Positions 22,175 through 34,502 of a stretch of 64,000 nucleotides of DNA are shown in pieces. Source of the stretch: Aquilaria yunnanensis (lineage: Eukaryota > Streptophyta > Magnoliopsida > Malvales > Thymelaeaceae); contig CM077600.1 of the NCBI GenBank assembly GCA_039654915.1, positions 41,896,492 to 41,960,491 of the forward strand. Direction: 5' to 3'. The notes beneath the pieces are model-generated. The model saw only the letters and a program-made list of their open reading frames with translations, searched no databases and was not told where the DNA came from. Position 1 is the stretch's first letter, and each line of letters begins with the position of its first letter. A program made the position numbers and the translations under genes.

Positions 22175-23023
22175 CATGTATAACTTCGTTCCGATTCTAC
22201 TAGAGAACTCATTCCATTATAAAAAAAAGCACACCCCACTAAAATGCGCTTATTGAGAACCATTCAAAGATTGAAAAGTTAGGAGTATAGGAGTATGAAC
22301 ATTAAGAAAATCCCATACATTTATGGTAATATTATTGGTTTATTTGGTTAAAAAAAATGGATAACTTAGCCTACTAGAAATAAGAGTGATTTGCTCATAA
22401 AAGACTTTACTTTTAAAACTGGTTTTTTTATTCCTGGAATTTTTAAAAGTTATCGAAACTGCGTTTTTAAATATAGAGATCGTTTATCCAAGTCTACATC
22501 ACTTGAAATTGTGCACTTCAAAAGACTTGAAATATCTTCGAAAACGTTTTTTCGCAAAGAAAATTACTACATTTACTAAAATTTATCTTACGAGTTGAAA
22601 TGGCAAAATTTATTTAAAAAACTAGTTACTTTATAATAATTGCTACTTTTATTGATTGCCAGATAAATAACTCAAATGACGTTAAACGGAAAAAAAAAAT
22701 GTTAAATGGAATTAACCACTCCTTATTTTTTTTTTTAATTTATACTACCATCTTAGAGATACCATGTTTATCCAGGAAAACATTTATACCATATTTCTCC
22801 ATAAAATTTCTCTTTAAATTTTGTTTTTAACTTTTTTTTTCAATTTTATAGTTCTGGTCTCTTGGAAGCAAAACGTTATAATATGTATAGATGGTTGCTG
22901 GGTCGGGGAAAATGTGTAATAATATGTGCTTTGTGTTCAGTAATCAGTCAGAAAATGAAGCTATACAGATAGATGGATAGATAGATAGATCCACCAATGA
23001 CCATGGACAAAACACATCAATTA
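22175..23023. other. Intergenic AT-rich DNA
   Basis: AT-rich, with a short GATA-type repeat (AGATAGATGGATAGATAGATAG) near 22968-22990. No gene is seen. Confidence 0.5.
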
Positions 23024-23376
23024 AATACTTCCTTCCTTCATCCTGGATTGTTCAAAATGAAACAATTGAGTTTGTCAAGAAAATTTAAGAAAAAATTTGT
23101 GTTATTTCTATTTTTACCTTTCACTTTTTTCATGTAAATCAAGAAAGATGAACAACATGACTATTTAGGACAGCTAAATCCCTATTGTTCCCCCGAACTA
23201 TACTCACTCGGACAATTTTCACCTTGAACTACCAAAAGGACCAGATCGAACCCCCAATGTTGTAAACTCGGACAATTTAGTCATTTAACTCATATTCAAT
23301 CTCTTGTGATCTGACGTGCCATGGGCGGCGTCACTTGCTTAATAGAGCAACAACAACTGAGTATTTAAAGGCCGAC

Positions 23377-23520
23377 CTAGTTGAGGGCTTCCTTCGATAG
23401 AAGCTCCGTCAACCAATACTTTAAGATCCCGCAAATCAGAGAACCGGTAATGTTGTCGTCTTCCTCAAGGATCTTGGTGAAGCAAAGCCATAACGATTGG
23501 TTGTACTGAGTGAAGCAAGT
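23377..23520 (-). pseudogene. Captured fragment resembling PP2A B56 (B') regulatory subunit
   Basis: A 47-codon stretch on the - strand reads LCFTKILEEDDN, then GSLICGILKYWLTE, then LLSKEALN and a stop. It resembles the conserved B56 region around a 'GLLKYWP(V/L)TNSxKE' motif of the phosphatase-2A regulatory subunit, where the scaffold repeats continue. It has lost the residues around the Pro-Val-Thr-Asn position and is cut off on both sides. The family assignment is from memory of the motif, not from a search. It sits inside a terminal-inverted-repeat element, as expected for a captured gene piece. Confidence 0.5.
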
Positions 23521-23816
23521 GGGCTTGTGAAAATGAACTAGGGTTTCGAGAAGAGAGAGCTAATTTGGATGAGGAAGCTTTTCAAGTTTCAAAGTGAGGA
23601 AAAACAAATGTGCAATCAACCAATAAATGCTAGCTTACACAGGAAAAGCCAAGGAATAAGCACTAGCATTGTTGCTGGTGGAGCCAAGAGAGATGTCTCC
23701 TGAAAAAGCTCTTATTGGGGCCGGGCTCCAAACAAGGCCCCAGAAAAGAAGCAGAGAAGTCGTTGAATCAGATTTCATCAGTGGAGCTCTAACTTTGACC
23801 CTTCCGGCTGCCGATC

Positions 23817-24017
23817 ATGGCAAGTGAATCTGATTGGTACATGGACAAAGCAGTTTTTGAACACACATCAATGGGGGAATTATTGACTGAGGAGAACGGC
23901 TACATAAGCGAGGCTTCGTCCATGTACCGGTCGCTGAATCATATTTCATCAGTGAGGAAAATACATGACAGAGCTACAATGATAAAAAAAAAAAATAGCT
24001 CATTGGAACAGGATTAG
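23817..24017 (+). other. Gene-like open frame inside the pack-type element
   Basis: A 66-codon frame beginning MASESDWYMDKAVFEHTS. It has an acidic, protein-like composition and contains an internal repeat of the words found just upstream (ATTTCATCAGTG at about 23775 and 23950). I do not recognise it; it may be a second captured fragment. Confidence 0.3.
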
Positions 24018-24368
24018 ATCAATGGCAAAAACTTCTGAACAAAAGGCTTATAAAAAAACACTTGAGAAGTAGAGCATCGAGGCCGTTGGAAGAGAGAAGG
24101 TCGAAGATGGAGTTGTACATTGCTTCGACCAGGTCCCAGTTAGGATCAGCGGAGGGCCAAGTGACGCTACTCCGTTAAGCGAGTGACGCCATCCATGGCA
24201 CGTGAGATCACATGAGATTGAATATGAGTTAAAGGACTAAACTGTCCGAGTTTACAAAGTTGAGGGTTCAATCTGGTCCATTAGTTTGTTCAGGGTGCAA
24301 AGTGTCCAAGTGAGTATAGTTCATGGGAGCAATAGGGATTTTGGCCTTTAAAGATAGAGGGAGTAGTT

Positions 24369-26136
24369 TTAAATAACTCTATTTTTCATTATAATTTTTG
24401 TCCGAAATTTTATGCTCTATGATGTAATCCATATTAATTGAATATGCCTTACTGTTACCTAAACTTGAAATATATATTTTTTTAAAACATAATAACTTTC
24501 TATAATTTTTTAATTTTTATTTTCTAAAATAAGATACTGAAATAATTGCTTTTAAAATAATATTATCAACAAAAATTAAAATAATGTAGACAAACGAATT
24601 GAAAACTCTTTTAACTTATGATCTGATTGTCGTTAATTTTCTATCACATAAAAGAGTTTTAATAATTTTTTACGGGATTATAATTCCAAATTGTTTCCTT
24701 TTCCTTGTTTTAGTTATCTAGTTTATTCCGTTCTTTATGATGATGATTATAAAAGATTATCTTTTTGCCTTTATATGAGAAAAATGAGGCTAATTGCAAT
24801 GGGATGGGAGACACCTCCTCACTTTCCGTTGCCTAAATAAGTTAAATGTATCGTACTAATTTCCCTTACCGTGAGAGGTTTTTACCTTTAAAAAGTTTGA
24901 GTACTTTTCTACAAAAAAAATATAGCTAAAGGACAAACTATGTAAATTTCCCAAGACTTCCGTTAGTAATCGAAGAGAATTTTGCCGGAGGTACATCCTT
25001 GCAATACTACAGATAGTTTATGACCATTGGTGCAACATTTTTATAGTTTTAGGATAATTGTGCAATATAGAGCATAATATAAGGACATTACATGTCATTT
25101 ATCCTTAGGAAAAATGATAGGTCCGAGCCAATTTTCTCTGGAAAATGAAGCACATTCCCATCAACTGTTTATTCTTTCTTTGTTGCTCATAATTTGTTAC
25201 AAACACAAGGTATTAGAATATAAGAAAGCTGGAGGTAAAGAGTCTGCTGCATGAAATCAAAGGAACTTAAGCTACAATTGGATCACTTTTGAATTTGCAC
25301 CTAACTTGCCGGAGCTACTGTTAATCAATCTCAACTATTTGTAAAAGCAATGACGACACTAGGTGATGTTCAAGTGTGGAAAGAAAGTTTCTACTTTTTC
25401 TTTTCCGTTTTTTAATTCTCTTTTAATTTGTTTTATTAAGTGTCAATGCATAACTTGTTTTAAAAGTGATAACCTTGTTTTCTAGAGTTTGAAGAGTTGA
25501 TATCTTAAGATACAAAAACTCTAATACAAAACTTTCCATTTGAACAAATGTGTCCTACAAATTTCAGAAAACATGGTTTTTCGACTTCCTTAGATTATTC
25601 TATAACTCCATACTTTTATCCTAACAAAGAAAAGTTGAGAAAAAAATTAAAAGATTTTCCACATTCAAACATGAATTCCTATGCATTCAATCATGCGACC
25701 AAACATGCCTCAACTCATACCTTTCGTCCCAGTTAGAGTTGACTCAATTAAAGCTTCCGAGATCAAATTGCATTAACATATATGTACACGCTTATACGAC
25801 CTCGAATTCGAGAGACTTTTCCCAATCTATACTAATGTCTATAAGCTATGTTACATCACCCTATTCTTTTCTTAACTCTCACAACAATCAGATTCTTTTA
25901 CAACACAGATCATATTCACAGAAATGCTTGGTAGAACATCTACTGACGACAAGGTTACTGCAGAAACCAACAAACACAATCAAGTCGCCTTTCTGCCATG
26001 TACCTAATGTTGAGGAGGCGCCATTTGCCACCATAAGATATCATTACTTCGAGATTAAGGCAACTAAACTCAATTTTAATTCTGATCTTGAGACAATTGA
26101 TCTCCTAGGATACCTTCAAACTCGAGCACCAGGATC
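24369..26136. other. 3' flank of the TGA gene and intergenic DNA
   Basis: The part just below 26137 is the 3' UTR of the - strand TGA gene. The + strand frames at 25548-25736 and 25739-26194 are antisense to that UTR and to the last exon and are not called. The rest is AT-rich. Confidence 0.5.
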
Positions 26137-29100
26137 TCACTCCCGCGGCCGTGCTAACCACAGAGAGCTGAGGGCACGAAGGCGTGAGAAATAGTCGTTG
26201 ATTGCGAGAAGGGCGCGGGCCGATTGTCTTGTTGTCAATATGCGATGCATTTGTTGTAACGTCTGCTGACGCAAATTATCAGCCTACAGAAGTTGCATCA
26301 AAATTTCATCAAAGAACAAATAGTGAGCCAAAGGATTTCATACAAATGAACATTACAGTTAAAGGAAGAAAATTGGAAGATATTTCCAGAAAAAAATGTG
26401 TCACACAAGAGTTAATTCCCGCTTTTTTCACTGACTTGGGGCAGAAAGTAACCTCTTTCATCTTCCGAAATTACCATTATATACCTTAAAATGATCCTAT
26501 TTAGTCTTTGTGTACATCATTGACTATTTGTAACAATAAAGAACAGTACATGGCATTTTTAAGGCTGTCATCATCTGCCACCAATTTGCCCTTCAGCATT
26601 GCTCTAACGGATTGAGAAAAGGAACAAGACAGGGCAAGGAGTACAGCCAGAAGAAAAGGGAAAACATATGAAACAAGAAGATGAAAGGAAAACATACCAA
26701 AAGAACCCAATCTACTATATTTGATAAGTTAGCACCTTTTCTCTTCTCAATACAAGCTCAACTTAGAAAACCACAATATTCTCTCCCACTCTCTCTACTC
26801 ATTTGGAAGACACAAATACCATCTACTTTGAAATTTTCCCACAGTTCTCTCCTACAAATCTTCCTTTCAGCAATGCAAACCAAAGACAGCATAGTTTGCA
26901 GTGTTCAAGATTTTGTTTGTAGCATCAAAGTCAAAGTCAGCTAGAAAGCTACTAATTTTTATTTGCTTATTGGATTTGTCATAAGTGTGTCTCAATTAAT
27001 CCTTTCACCCTTTTTTTATGCTTTTTCTTGGTTGCCTGGGGGATGGTTTTTCATGTCCTTTATTGTCACGGAAGATGCATCTCCTCTTCCCATGTTTTTC
27101 CTACTCGAAAGCATTACATAAGACACCCCACCCCCAACCCATTTGCAATTAAGAGAACATCAAAAGCAATGATGCTGAATGAAGTATGGTATGAACATGC
27201 AAAGAGGCCAGCAGATCAAAATCTAAAATACCTGTCTAAGGAACCCCTCAAGAGTTCCAAGTTTTCCCATTGCCATGGCCATTTGCCCCATATAATTAGC
27301 CACATTCCCTGATGACCCAGATGAGCTTGGTGAACCATTGGCCAATGTCTCAGCCAGAGATTGCTGCAGTGCTTCCATCCCCTGTGATAGAGCATCTTCT
27401 GCCTGTTGGGATGATTGCTGCAAGTTGTAGATAGCTGCCAATTGCTGATCTGTCAGAGGCTCTAATTGACTCACTAATAGCTGCATCAACAGAAATCATG
27501 CTCAGGGGGTAGCATAAGGGCAAGAAAGCCCAACAACAATGCAGACATAAAGTCATCAAGAAATGATATGTTTAAGGTATGATAAAAGGCCAAAACACAT
27601 CCAGTGAATTGATTGCAGTTCCAAGTTTAAAGGGCTAAATTGCACCCTTTGACCCTAAACTATATGCCAAATTGCATATCTGTCACTGAACTAATGAACA
27701 TAGTGAATCTGTCCTTGAAATAATATTTCGTTGCAAACTTGCCCTTCTGTCTGTAGATCTCCTTTGGATATCCAAAGGTAAAAGTTCATACTTGGCATTT
27801 TCCATATATTTTTCTAAACTTTATTAAATGAGAATATTTTTAATTGAATATTTATTCGACACAAGAAGCTTTTATCACCAATATACTGATAAACTGGATA
27901 GCAAGTACAACAATGAGCAAATTTTGAAAATTTCAGTTAGTAAACCTCTTCTGTGAAAAATTCTACATTCATCTAATTTTGTTCCATGTTTGTTTCCTTC
28001 TAGAGTTGTAAACAATCATAATTGTTTACACTTTTCAGTCAGTTGGACATGTAACAGATGTCTGCAAGCAAATGGGCAATTTTACAATGGTGGTTACTTC
28101 AAGGATAAATTTGCTATGTTTGTTACTTCAAGGACAGATTTGCAACACGGGTTATCATTCAGGGACAAGAAGTGCAATTTAACCATTTTTCCAAGAAACA
28201 ACTGACCCAAAGGAACTGACTGAAATAATTGTGTTGAGAAATGAATAATAATAGGTAGATATTGGACAACATTAGAAAAAATATTCACAACCAAACAGCC
28301 ACAGCATCTGTTGAATGGCTTGGGAGGCTTATCTAAAAACCACATCCATATTCTCTTACAACTTGATGCAATGACAACCACATTAAGCTGAAGTGCCAGT
28401 ACGTATGCATTCCAAAAGTATATCTAAGTAAATGCAAAAAGAAAAAGACAAGGCCCAACCAATCTAATAAGGAAAAGAAAATATAACTGGTTGACTGATA
28501 AAGAGCTATTTAGGCTGCAAATCTTAATTTTAGCAAGAACCTATACCAACATATTTTTCATGTGACTATTGGTAAGCCACAAAGCAAACATGCTGATTTG
28601 CATATTAGAAATTAGCATACTCCATGCACATCATGCTGCATCAACAAATTGTTAGACAGAAGGGGAACAGCTTACCTTAAGAATCTCTGATGAACGGAAG
28701 CCACCAATCCACAAAAAACAACGCTCAGCTGGTGTCTTCCACATTCCAGATAAGATGTGGAAAACATCAGCCTTTGCTGCGACACCTTTCAGCCTGAAAA
28801 TGTCATCGAAATGTGCTATGACATTGTCAACAACTGTTCGAAGTTCATTATCACCAGCATGAGAATTCACTGCAGTTCTGAGCTCATTTATCTGTTTGTT
28901 GTGCTCCTCTAACCACCGCGCATATTCAACATCAAAGGCCAACGCACCTCCAAACCAGCCAAAAAATAAGAAACAGCAAAAAATGTGAAGCAGCTAAGAA
29001 AATAGTTGGACTGAATTCATAGCAACCGTAGCTGCAAGGAGGAACAAATAGATAAGATTCATATGCAGGACCAAGACCCAACTATAAATGGACCCTCAGG

Positions 29101-31566
29101 GCTTGGCAAAAATATATCATCCTTCTAATACTCAAAATTAAAACTGATTAAACTGACTTCATTGTCAGCCATGAATAGCAAGGTTTATTGCAGATGATCC
29201 ACCCCGCAACCCCCACCCAGGCCCCAAAAAAAAAAAAAAATTGGGGGCTGCATATCAAATCGAAAGATTTGTCAATTTCAGATCTCCAGGAATTTTAGAT
29301 ATCAGTCAACTGAATGATGCAAGTTGAGTAAATCATCTTTTGAAATACTTTGACGATGTGTTTACGACAACCAGAAATTGAAATGTCACTTAATCATTAC
29401 TAATCATTACAGTTCAACAATATTTATTGAGAAAAGCAACAAATCTGCTTTACCACATCATATAACAGGCAGCATCTGATGAGCAGATCATATCAACAAA
29501 AAGTTACATCACTGTTTACATGCTAGTATAGTTCCATGCTTGAAATGTCATGATCATGTGATTTGCCTCATTTTAACATGCTAATTTTTATTTTACAAGA
29601 GATGGGAATGATTTGTTAATTTCAAGGCTAAACTGCATTGCTTGCCCTTAAACTATACCCCATGTTGCAAATATGTACTTGAAGTAATAAATGTAGCAAA
29701 TCTATCCTTAAAGTAACCATCCGTTGCAAAATTGTCCTTCTGTCTGCAGACCTTTGTTGGGCATCTAACTGGCAAATGTAAACATGTAAAATATAGTAGA
29801 CTCTGTAAAGAAACAGAAAAAGAACAAAGTCCAATGACTAGAAATTTTTTTACAGAAGTTATTTATTTACTAAATTTTCAAAATCTGCTTATTGTTTTAC
29901 AAACTATCCAGTTTATTGGTATTTAATCCGGAGACAATACCCTATTACATAAAATAAATTTCAATTAAAATATTTTTTATTAAATATAGTTTAGAAAAAA
30001 TATCTAACAAAATGCCAAAAACGTTTTTCATTTGTCAGTTGGACATCTAACGGAGATCTGTAGACAGAAGGGTAAATTTGCAACAAACTATTACTTTTAA
30101 GGGCATATTTGCTATGTTCTTTAATTTAGGGACAGATTTGCAATTTGAGGTATAGTTAAGGGACAAATCGTACAATTTACCCTAATTTTGATAATCAAAT
30201 CCATTTCCAAAGGCTATCTCGTTTTATTCAGACCAGCCTAAAGCAGTTCTTGGCTCCTCAGTTCTCTTGTTCCATTAGGCTGTTAGCAATTGATCATCAG
30301 ATTAGTCATTACAACAGAAGCTTCCAGCAAAAGAAGTTTGGGGTTTGAAAAAGATCTTTATCATCCTTTAAGCAGCTAGTTTCCAGAAATAATTTCCCTT
30401 CGCACTTCAAAGTTTCAACCTTTGATTACTATGGGAGAGGAGAGCACAATGACAGCAGCATACCATTTCCACCCAATGAATGGGATTGATCTCCTGAGCT
30501 TGAAATGAATATGCCCTATTGTGAAAATGTTTGAAAAAGAATAAGTATCAGAACTGATATGAAATTACTTAACAATTCAACATGGAAAATTACAACTTAA
30601 TCAGTTACTAGTTGCACCTGCTGACGAGCCCGCTGCAGCTCTTGTTCAAGTTGAGTCAACTTCAGTCGGCTACTTTCAAGCTGCTGCACATACGCCTGAC
30701 AGCAAAAAAGAATATGATAAAATGAACCATTGCAGAATTCACTACCTCTGCGGGTTATTCTTCCAAAAACCACACTCACATGCCGTGTATTTTCTCTAAA
30801 ATACCCCAAAATCCCCCCTTTACCTTCACCATGCATAAGTTGCAATATCAATGTTAGTTCCAGACACAATCAAATCATTTTAATGATCAATATATGTAAA
30901 TTTGATGAAAACCACAAGGTTCAGAAGCTATTTCCACATGCCTTTAGGATGCTCTAATTAAAAGCAAGAAGGGATATACTCCACCACAGCATAAGAAAAC
31001 TTAAGTAGATTGACCCTATCAAATTAGACAAAGTAGCTTGAGAAGCAGCATCTTGAAATATTAGAAACTCATGGCCTTACCTTCTTCCTTAACCTGCTTT
31101 TCCTGGCAGCTTCACGATTCTGAGCAAGCCTGCGTAAAGTCTGCAACATACTCACCAAAAGAAAGTATTACCACGACAGGAAACTGCGTTCTGTCCTCAT
31201 ATATTTGAGAAAATAGAATGGAAACCCGACATTTTCACCAAGTTGACTCATGATGATGTAAAACCATAATTAGACTTAAATGACATTGACTAAATTCTAA
31301 CCTTCTGATCTGTCTTATCCTTTGATCTTTCACTGGAATCCGAGACCGCTATAGCTGTTGACAAACCTTTATCAGGCTGCAGAAAGGAAAAGATTCAAAT
31401 GAAACCGAGGTTCATACATCAGAAAGGCTAGATAGGGGACAAAAATTTCAACAAGAAATTAATTCTACCAGAAAAAGTAAGACTACTTTACGAAGGTGGG
31501 TTACAAAAGAGAACATTAAAAACCAAAGTTCATCCATCCAACTTTGTTACTCTCTCACGGGAGCAA

Positions 31567-31612
<46 letters not shown>

Positions 31613-33850
31613 AAATCACACAAAAAGTAAGAAGCTCACTCTTTGATTCCTTTCATCAGTGTCATCTGTTGAGGTATCAGTTCTTGGACTGGCTTCTGCC
31701 ATATTGGACTCTCCCCAGTTTTCCCGGTGACCACCAGTTGCTGATACAACATTTGGCTGAGGATCTCTCTGTGCAGATAAGGTTTGGGATCCCATGATCG
31801 CAGCAGAGAGATTAACAGGGGAGATATTGTTCTCTGGAATTGCCTGTATTTAGTGAGATGTGAGATAGAAGCTTAATTAATAACTTAAAGTACATGAGGC
31901 ATAATGGGAAAAGTTTTCACCACATTTAAAGCTCCAAATTGGCGATCAACTACACCCTGGCCTGTTGACCTTAATTGATTAAATACAGAATCTGAAAACA
32001 GCATGATTATGAATTAGAAAATAAAAAACTCAGTGAGGTTAAAAGAAAGCAAATAGTGCAGATCAACAAGTGCAGACCTGACATGAGGACAGGATCAATA
32101 GTTGTAAAAGAAAATATAAACTTGCAGGGAGAAAATGTTCGTCTTATCAAGAAATAAACTAATACAGTTAATTTTCTTGGTTGAAATTGGGATTCATAGC
32201 GTGCCACATACAAATATATTCTGAGGCTATAAATGTGTGCAACAGAGCTACAAGGGTAAAATACTACAAACAAGTAGAAACTTGTGAGGCAGAGTTGAAA
32301 AGCAGCACACATTAGTAGCAGAACAAAGACTCACATAAAAGTAAAAATATCAAACAAACACTGATTAGTATATGCTGAATCATTTTACACAAAATAGTGA
32401 ATAAGAGTATAGTCGCCTACTTCTGCCAAGATCCATAACATTCTCCATCCGAAAACCAAGAGATTGCTCGAGTATACGAAAATCTGGGATTTGTGATGAA
32501 CCAGTGGCATTTGATTCCCGGACACTGAAATCCATGAATCATTACAAGCTTATAACAGCATACTTCATAGAGAGATGCAAATAAGAAAAAAAAATTACAA
32601 CAAAAATAAAATGAAAATATCCTTAGCCCAGAAGCAAATTCTGATGAGCGATCTCAAAACTACTTTAATCGATAATGTGGCAAAGCTTGCATAATCTTGA
32701 AACTACTTTTAACTTATCCCTACTTTTCTTTTTTCCTTATTGTAAATTTTACCTATTTTCATTAGAACATAGCCCTCTGAGATATCCTTCTGTTGCCTAA
32801 CCTACCTATTTTTCACAGAAGTGTTCACAAAACCAAGGTATTTTTCCACAAAAGGTATTTATAAGATTAACGGAGAAACCCAAGCTTTTTAAATTATAAT
32901 TGACTTTAAACACTAATGTTGAGAGAGAGAGAGAGAGAAGATTTCATGGATTCCACGGAAAAGGAGCATGTCTAGTTTTTCAGGTGTTAACGAGGCAAGT
33001 GAATTGATCAGCTCAGAGGCTGCACCTAAAGTAATGGCTACTTATGCCACAAACTGAGGATGTGATTGGGGAAATGGCCTTTTTTCATATTATTGTGCGT
33101 CTGAAAAACATAAAGCAAATATTCACGTTATGGAAACAAACAGTTTCGGCAAACTACAGCATGAAATCTAAAAAAGAGGGCTACACTCTATTTCTCTCAA
33201 ACACCCTAGCCTTTGATCAACTTAGAGCTAGAGAAACTGCATTGGATAACACTGTGGTGAGGATCAGCCGCAAGGTTCTATCAAGAACTTAAGAAAGATG
33301 ATGACAAAACGCATACCTCTTGGCAGAACAAAGTATTATGCAAAACAAGTGCCTCATAGTATAGAGCATAGTTCATTAATCAAAATCTTGAAGTTGAAAT
33401 CATGGGCGTCAAATACTGGGAAGTTCAAATTCTGCTTGATATGGATAGATATGTCTATGACCAAAATGTTGCAACAGATACCTACATAACTAAACCAACT
33501 AGATAGCTGAAACCCGTTCAACTTGAAAGCTTAGGTCTGCAATACTGTATTCCATTTCCTTTTACTGTCAGGCAACAATTCATTGGAGAGGAAGACAAAC
33601 TTAAATCCTACGATACGCTTACCTCAAAATGCTAATATGACATATTAACGGTTGGCAACAAAATGCAATTTGTCTGAAGTAAGATTTTGAAAATATAAAT
33701 CGAACAGACAAGAAGTACTCGAAAGTGGAGCCCAACAGAGCAATTAAATTACATTGGATTGGAAGCAGGAACAGCAGGAACGAAGCTGGGCATGGTGGCT
33801 ACGGCTCTAGCCCCATTTCCTGAGCCAACAAGCGCTTTCTTACTGCCCAT
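26137..33850 (-). CDS. TGA-class bZIP transcription factor, 11 exons
   Basis: Nuclear bZIP factor of the plant TGA family, closest to the TGA2/5/6 (HBP-1b) clade; such proteins bind TGACG/as-1 sites and work with NPR1 in salicylate responses. Exons in transcript order: 33850-33753, 32524-32421, 31991-31921, 31843-31640, 31376-31302, 31140-31081, 30695-30618, 30515-30464, 28947-28676, 27480-27232, 26283-26137. They join in frame to 469 aa. An N-terminal extension (MGSKKALVG; LEQSLGFRMENVMDLGR) and an acidic SPRTDTSTDDTDE block come first. The basic region is NREAARKSR (192-200), with zipper leucines 210, 217 and 224. The DOG1-type domain spans about 255-410 (RWLEEHN, MWKTPAERCFLW, GGFRSSEILK), and the tail ends LWLARPRE. 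All junctions obey GT-AG. An in-frame ATG at 32535 lies in intron 1 and is not the start. MITEs sit in introns 8 and 9. Confidence 0.95.
26284..27231 (-). other. Last intron of the TGA gene
   Basis: This 948-bp intron separates the DOG1-region exon from the last coding exon. Open frames inside it on either strand (for example 26501-26710 and 26681-26944) have no support as genes. Confidence 0.8.
27632..28183. mobile_element. MITE in TGA intron 9, family member 1
   Basis: The left end GGGCTAAATTGCACCC pairs with the right end, which reads GGTTAAATTGCACTTC on the other strand. The arms also share GTTGCAAA..TG.CCTT and TAGATCTCC/CAGACATCTG words over about 150 bp. Similar blocks recur at 29625-30183. 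It is non-coding, with an AT-rich centre. Confidence 0.7.
29625..30183. mobile_element. MITE in TGA intron 8, family member 2
   Basis: Terminal inverted repeats AGGCTAAACTGC (left) and AGGGTAAATTGTACG (right, other strand) have internal matches such as CTTCTGTCTGCAGACC versus CTTCTGTCTACAGATC. It is the same family and size (about 555 bp) as 27632-28183, in the neighbouring intron. The two differ at many sites, so both insertions look old or came from different source copies. Confidence 0.7.
31569..31612. repeat. Compound microsatellite (CT)n(CA)n
   Basis: About 11 CT units followed directly by about 10 CA units, in the TGA intron between exons 4 and 5. It lies only about 30 bp from the splice donor of exon 4 on the - strand. 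Confidence 0.9.
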
Positions 33851-33863
33851 GAACCACCATCAT
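33840..33863 (-). promoter_or_regulatory. Short upstream ORF overlapping the TGA start
   Basis: ATGATGGTGGTTCATGGGCAG then TAA encodes 7 residues in a different frame from the main protein. It overlaps the main ATG at 33850-33848. Such an overlapping upstream ORF could reduce translation of the TGA protein. Confidence 0.45.
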
Positions 33864-34502
33864 TCCAAAACGACTCTCAATTCCTTCAACAACAGCCCAA
33901 TGAATCCAGACAAGCTGCAAGAGAGCTCCCAGAGGAAAAGAAAAGAAAAGCATACTTACTTCGACCAACCTACTACGATACAAGGGAGCATAAAGAACAA
34001 AACAAACCTTGCGGTACCAAAATAATAATAAACAGAAACGCAGCCGACCCTCCTCAGCTTGAAGGCAGTTAATTTGATGCCCAGGAGCTGAACTTAAGAG
34101 AGAGGAAAACCCTAACAGCAGAGGCTAAATTGGAGATAAATAGTACTGCCTCTTCCTGGTGGTTTGACTTTTTGGATCGTATTTTAGATGTTGGACTACA
34201 GCGACTGCAGAAGAAGACATGAAACTGAGGAGTTGGTATACCCTCTCTCCAAGTACCCAGAGATTTTTCCCTCGTCAAAGTACACTAGAGGCCCTTGAGC
34301 TTTCTAACTCGTACGTATTGGTCCTAGAATTAAAACTCGATCAGTAGAAGTCCTTCAATTTCCAATGATTTGGTCCAACTTATTTTCATGACTTACTTTT
34401 TCAATGGCTTAAGTAGATTAGGTTCCCCAGAGTCAAACAACTCAGCTGGTCCTCGCAATAGAACGCTGGCAGGGCCAGACCCTAAACTTCGGAATAAAAA
34501 TT
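33864..34502 (-). promoter_or_regulatory. 5' leader and promoter region of the TGA gene
   Basis: On the - strand this has a pyrimidine-rich leader with TTAGGGTTTTCCTCTCTC near 34103-34120, typical of plant 5' UTRs. There is a good donor-like GAAG|TAAGTATG near 33959 and an acceptor-like CTCTCTTGCAG near 33915, but they would define a 45-bp intron, too short for plants. The leader's splicing is therefore unresolved. Confidence 0.4.

Larger units (their letters stand above)
23168..24347. mobile_element. Pack-type DNA transposon with ~170-bp terminal inverted repeats
   Basis: The left arm (AAATCCCTATTGTTCCCCC, then GAACTATACTCACTCGGACA) matches the right arm read backwards (AAATCCCTATTGCTCCCAT, then GAACTATACTCACTTGGACA). 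The pairing continues through TTTAACTCATATTCAATCTC and GTGCCATGG..GGCGTCACT, about 170 bp in all. The interior is GC-richer and gene-like, including the PP2A-like fragment at 23377-23520. There is no transposase. The element at 59973-61215 has related ends. I could not settle a target duplication. Confidence 0.75.
23025..24368. mobile_element. Stowaway-like MITE split by the pack-type element
   Basis: TACTTCCTTCCTTCATCC at about 23026 resembles a Stowaway left terminus. AGATAGAGGGAGTA at about 24353-24366 is a good right terminus, reading TACTCCCTCTATC on the other strand. The 1.18 kb element in between seems to have inserted close to the right end. Both termini are short, so this is tentative. 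Confidence 0.4.

Noticed and set aside
25739..26194. 151-residue + strand frame
   Set aside because: It is antisense to the last exon and 3' UTR of the TGA gene; its C-terminal Arg-rich part mirrors the conserved WLARPRE exon.
33915..33959. 5' UTR intron of the TGA gene
   Set aside because: The GT and AG signals look good, but the 45-bp distance is below the usual minimum for plant introns.
33759..34025. 88-residue + strand frame
   Set aside because: It is antisense to the first coding exon of the TGA gene.
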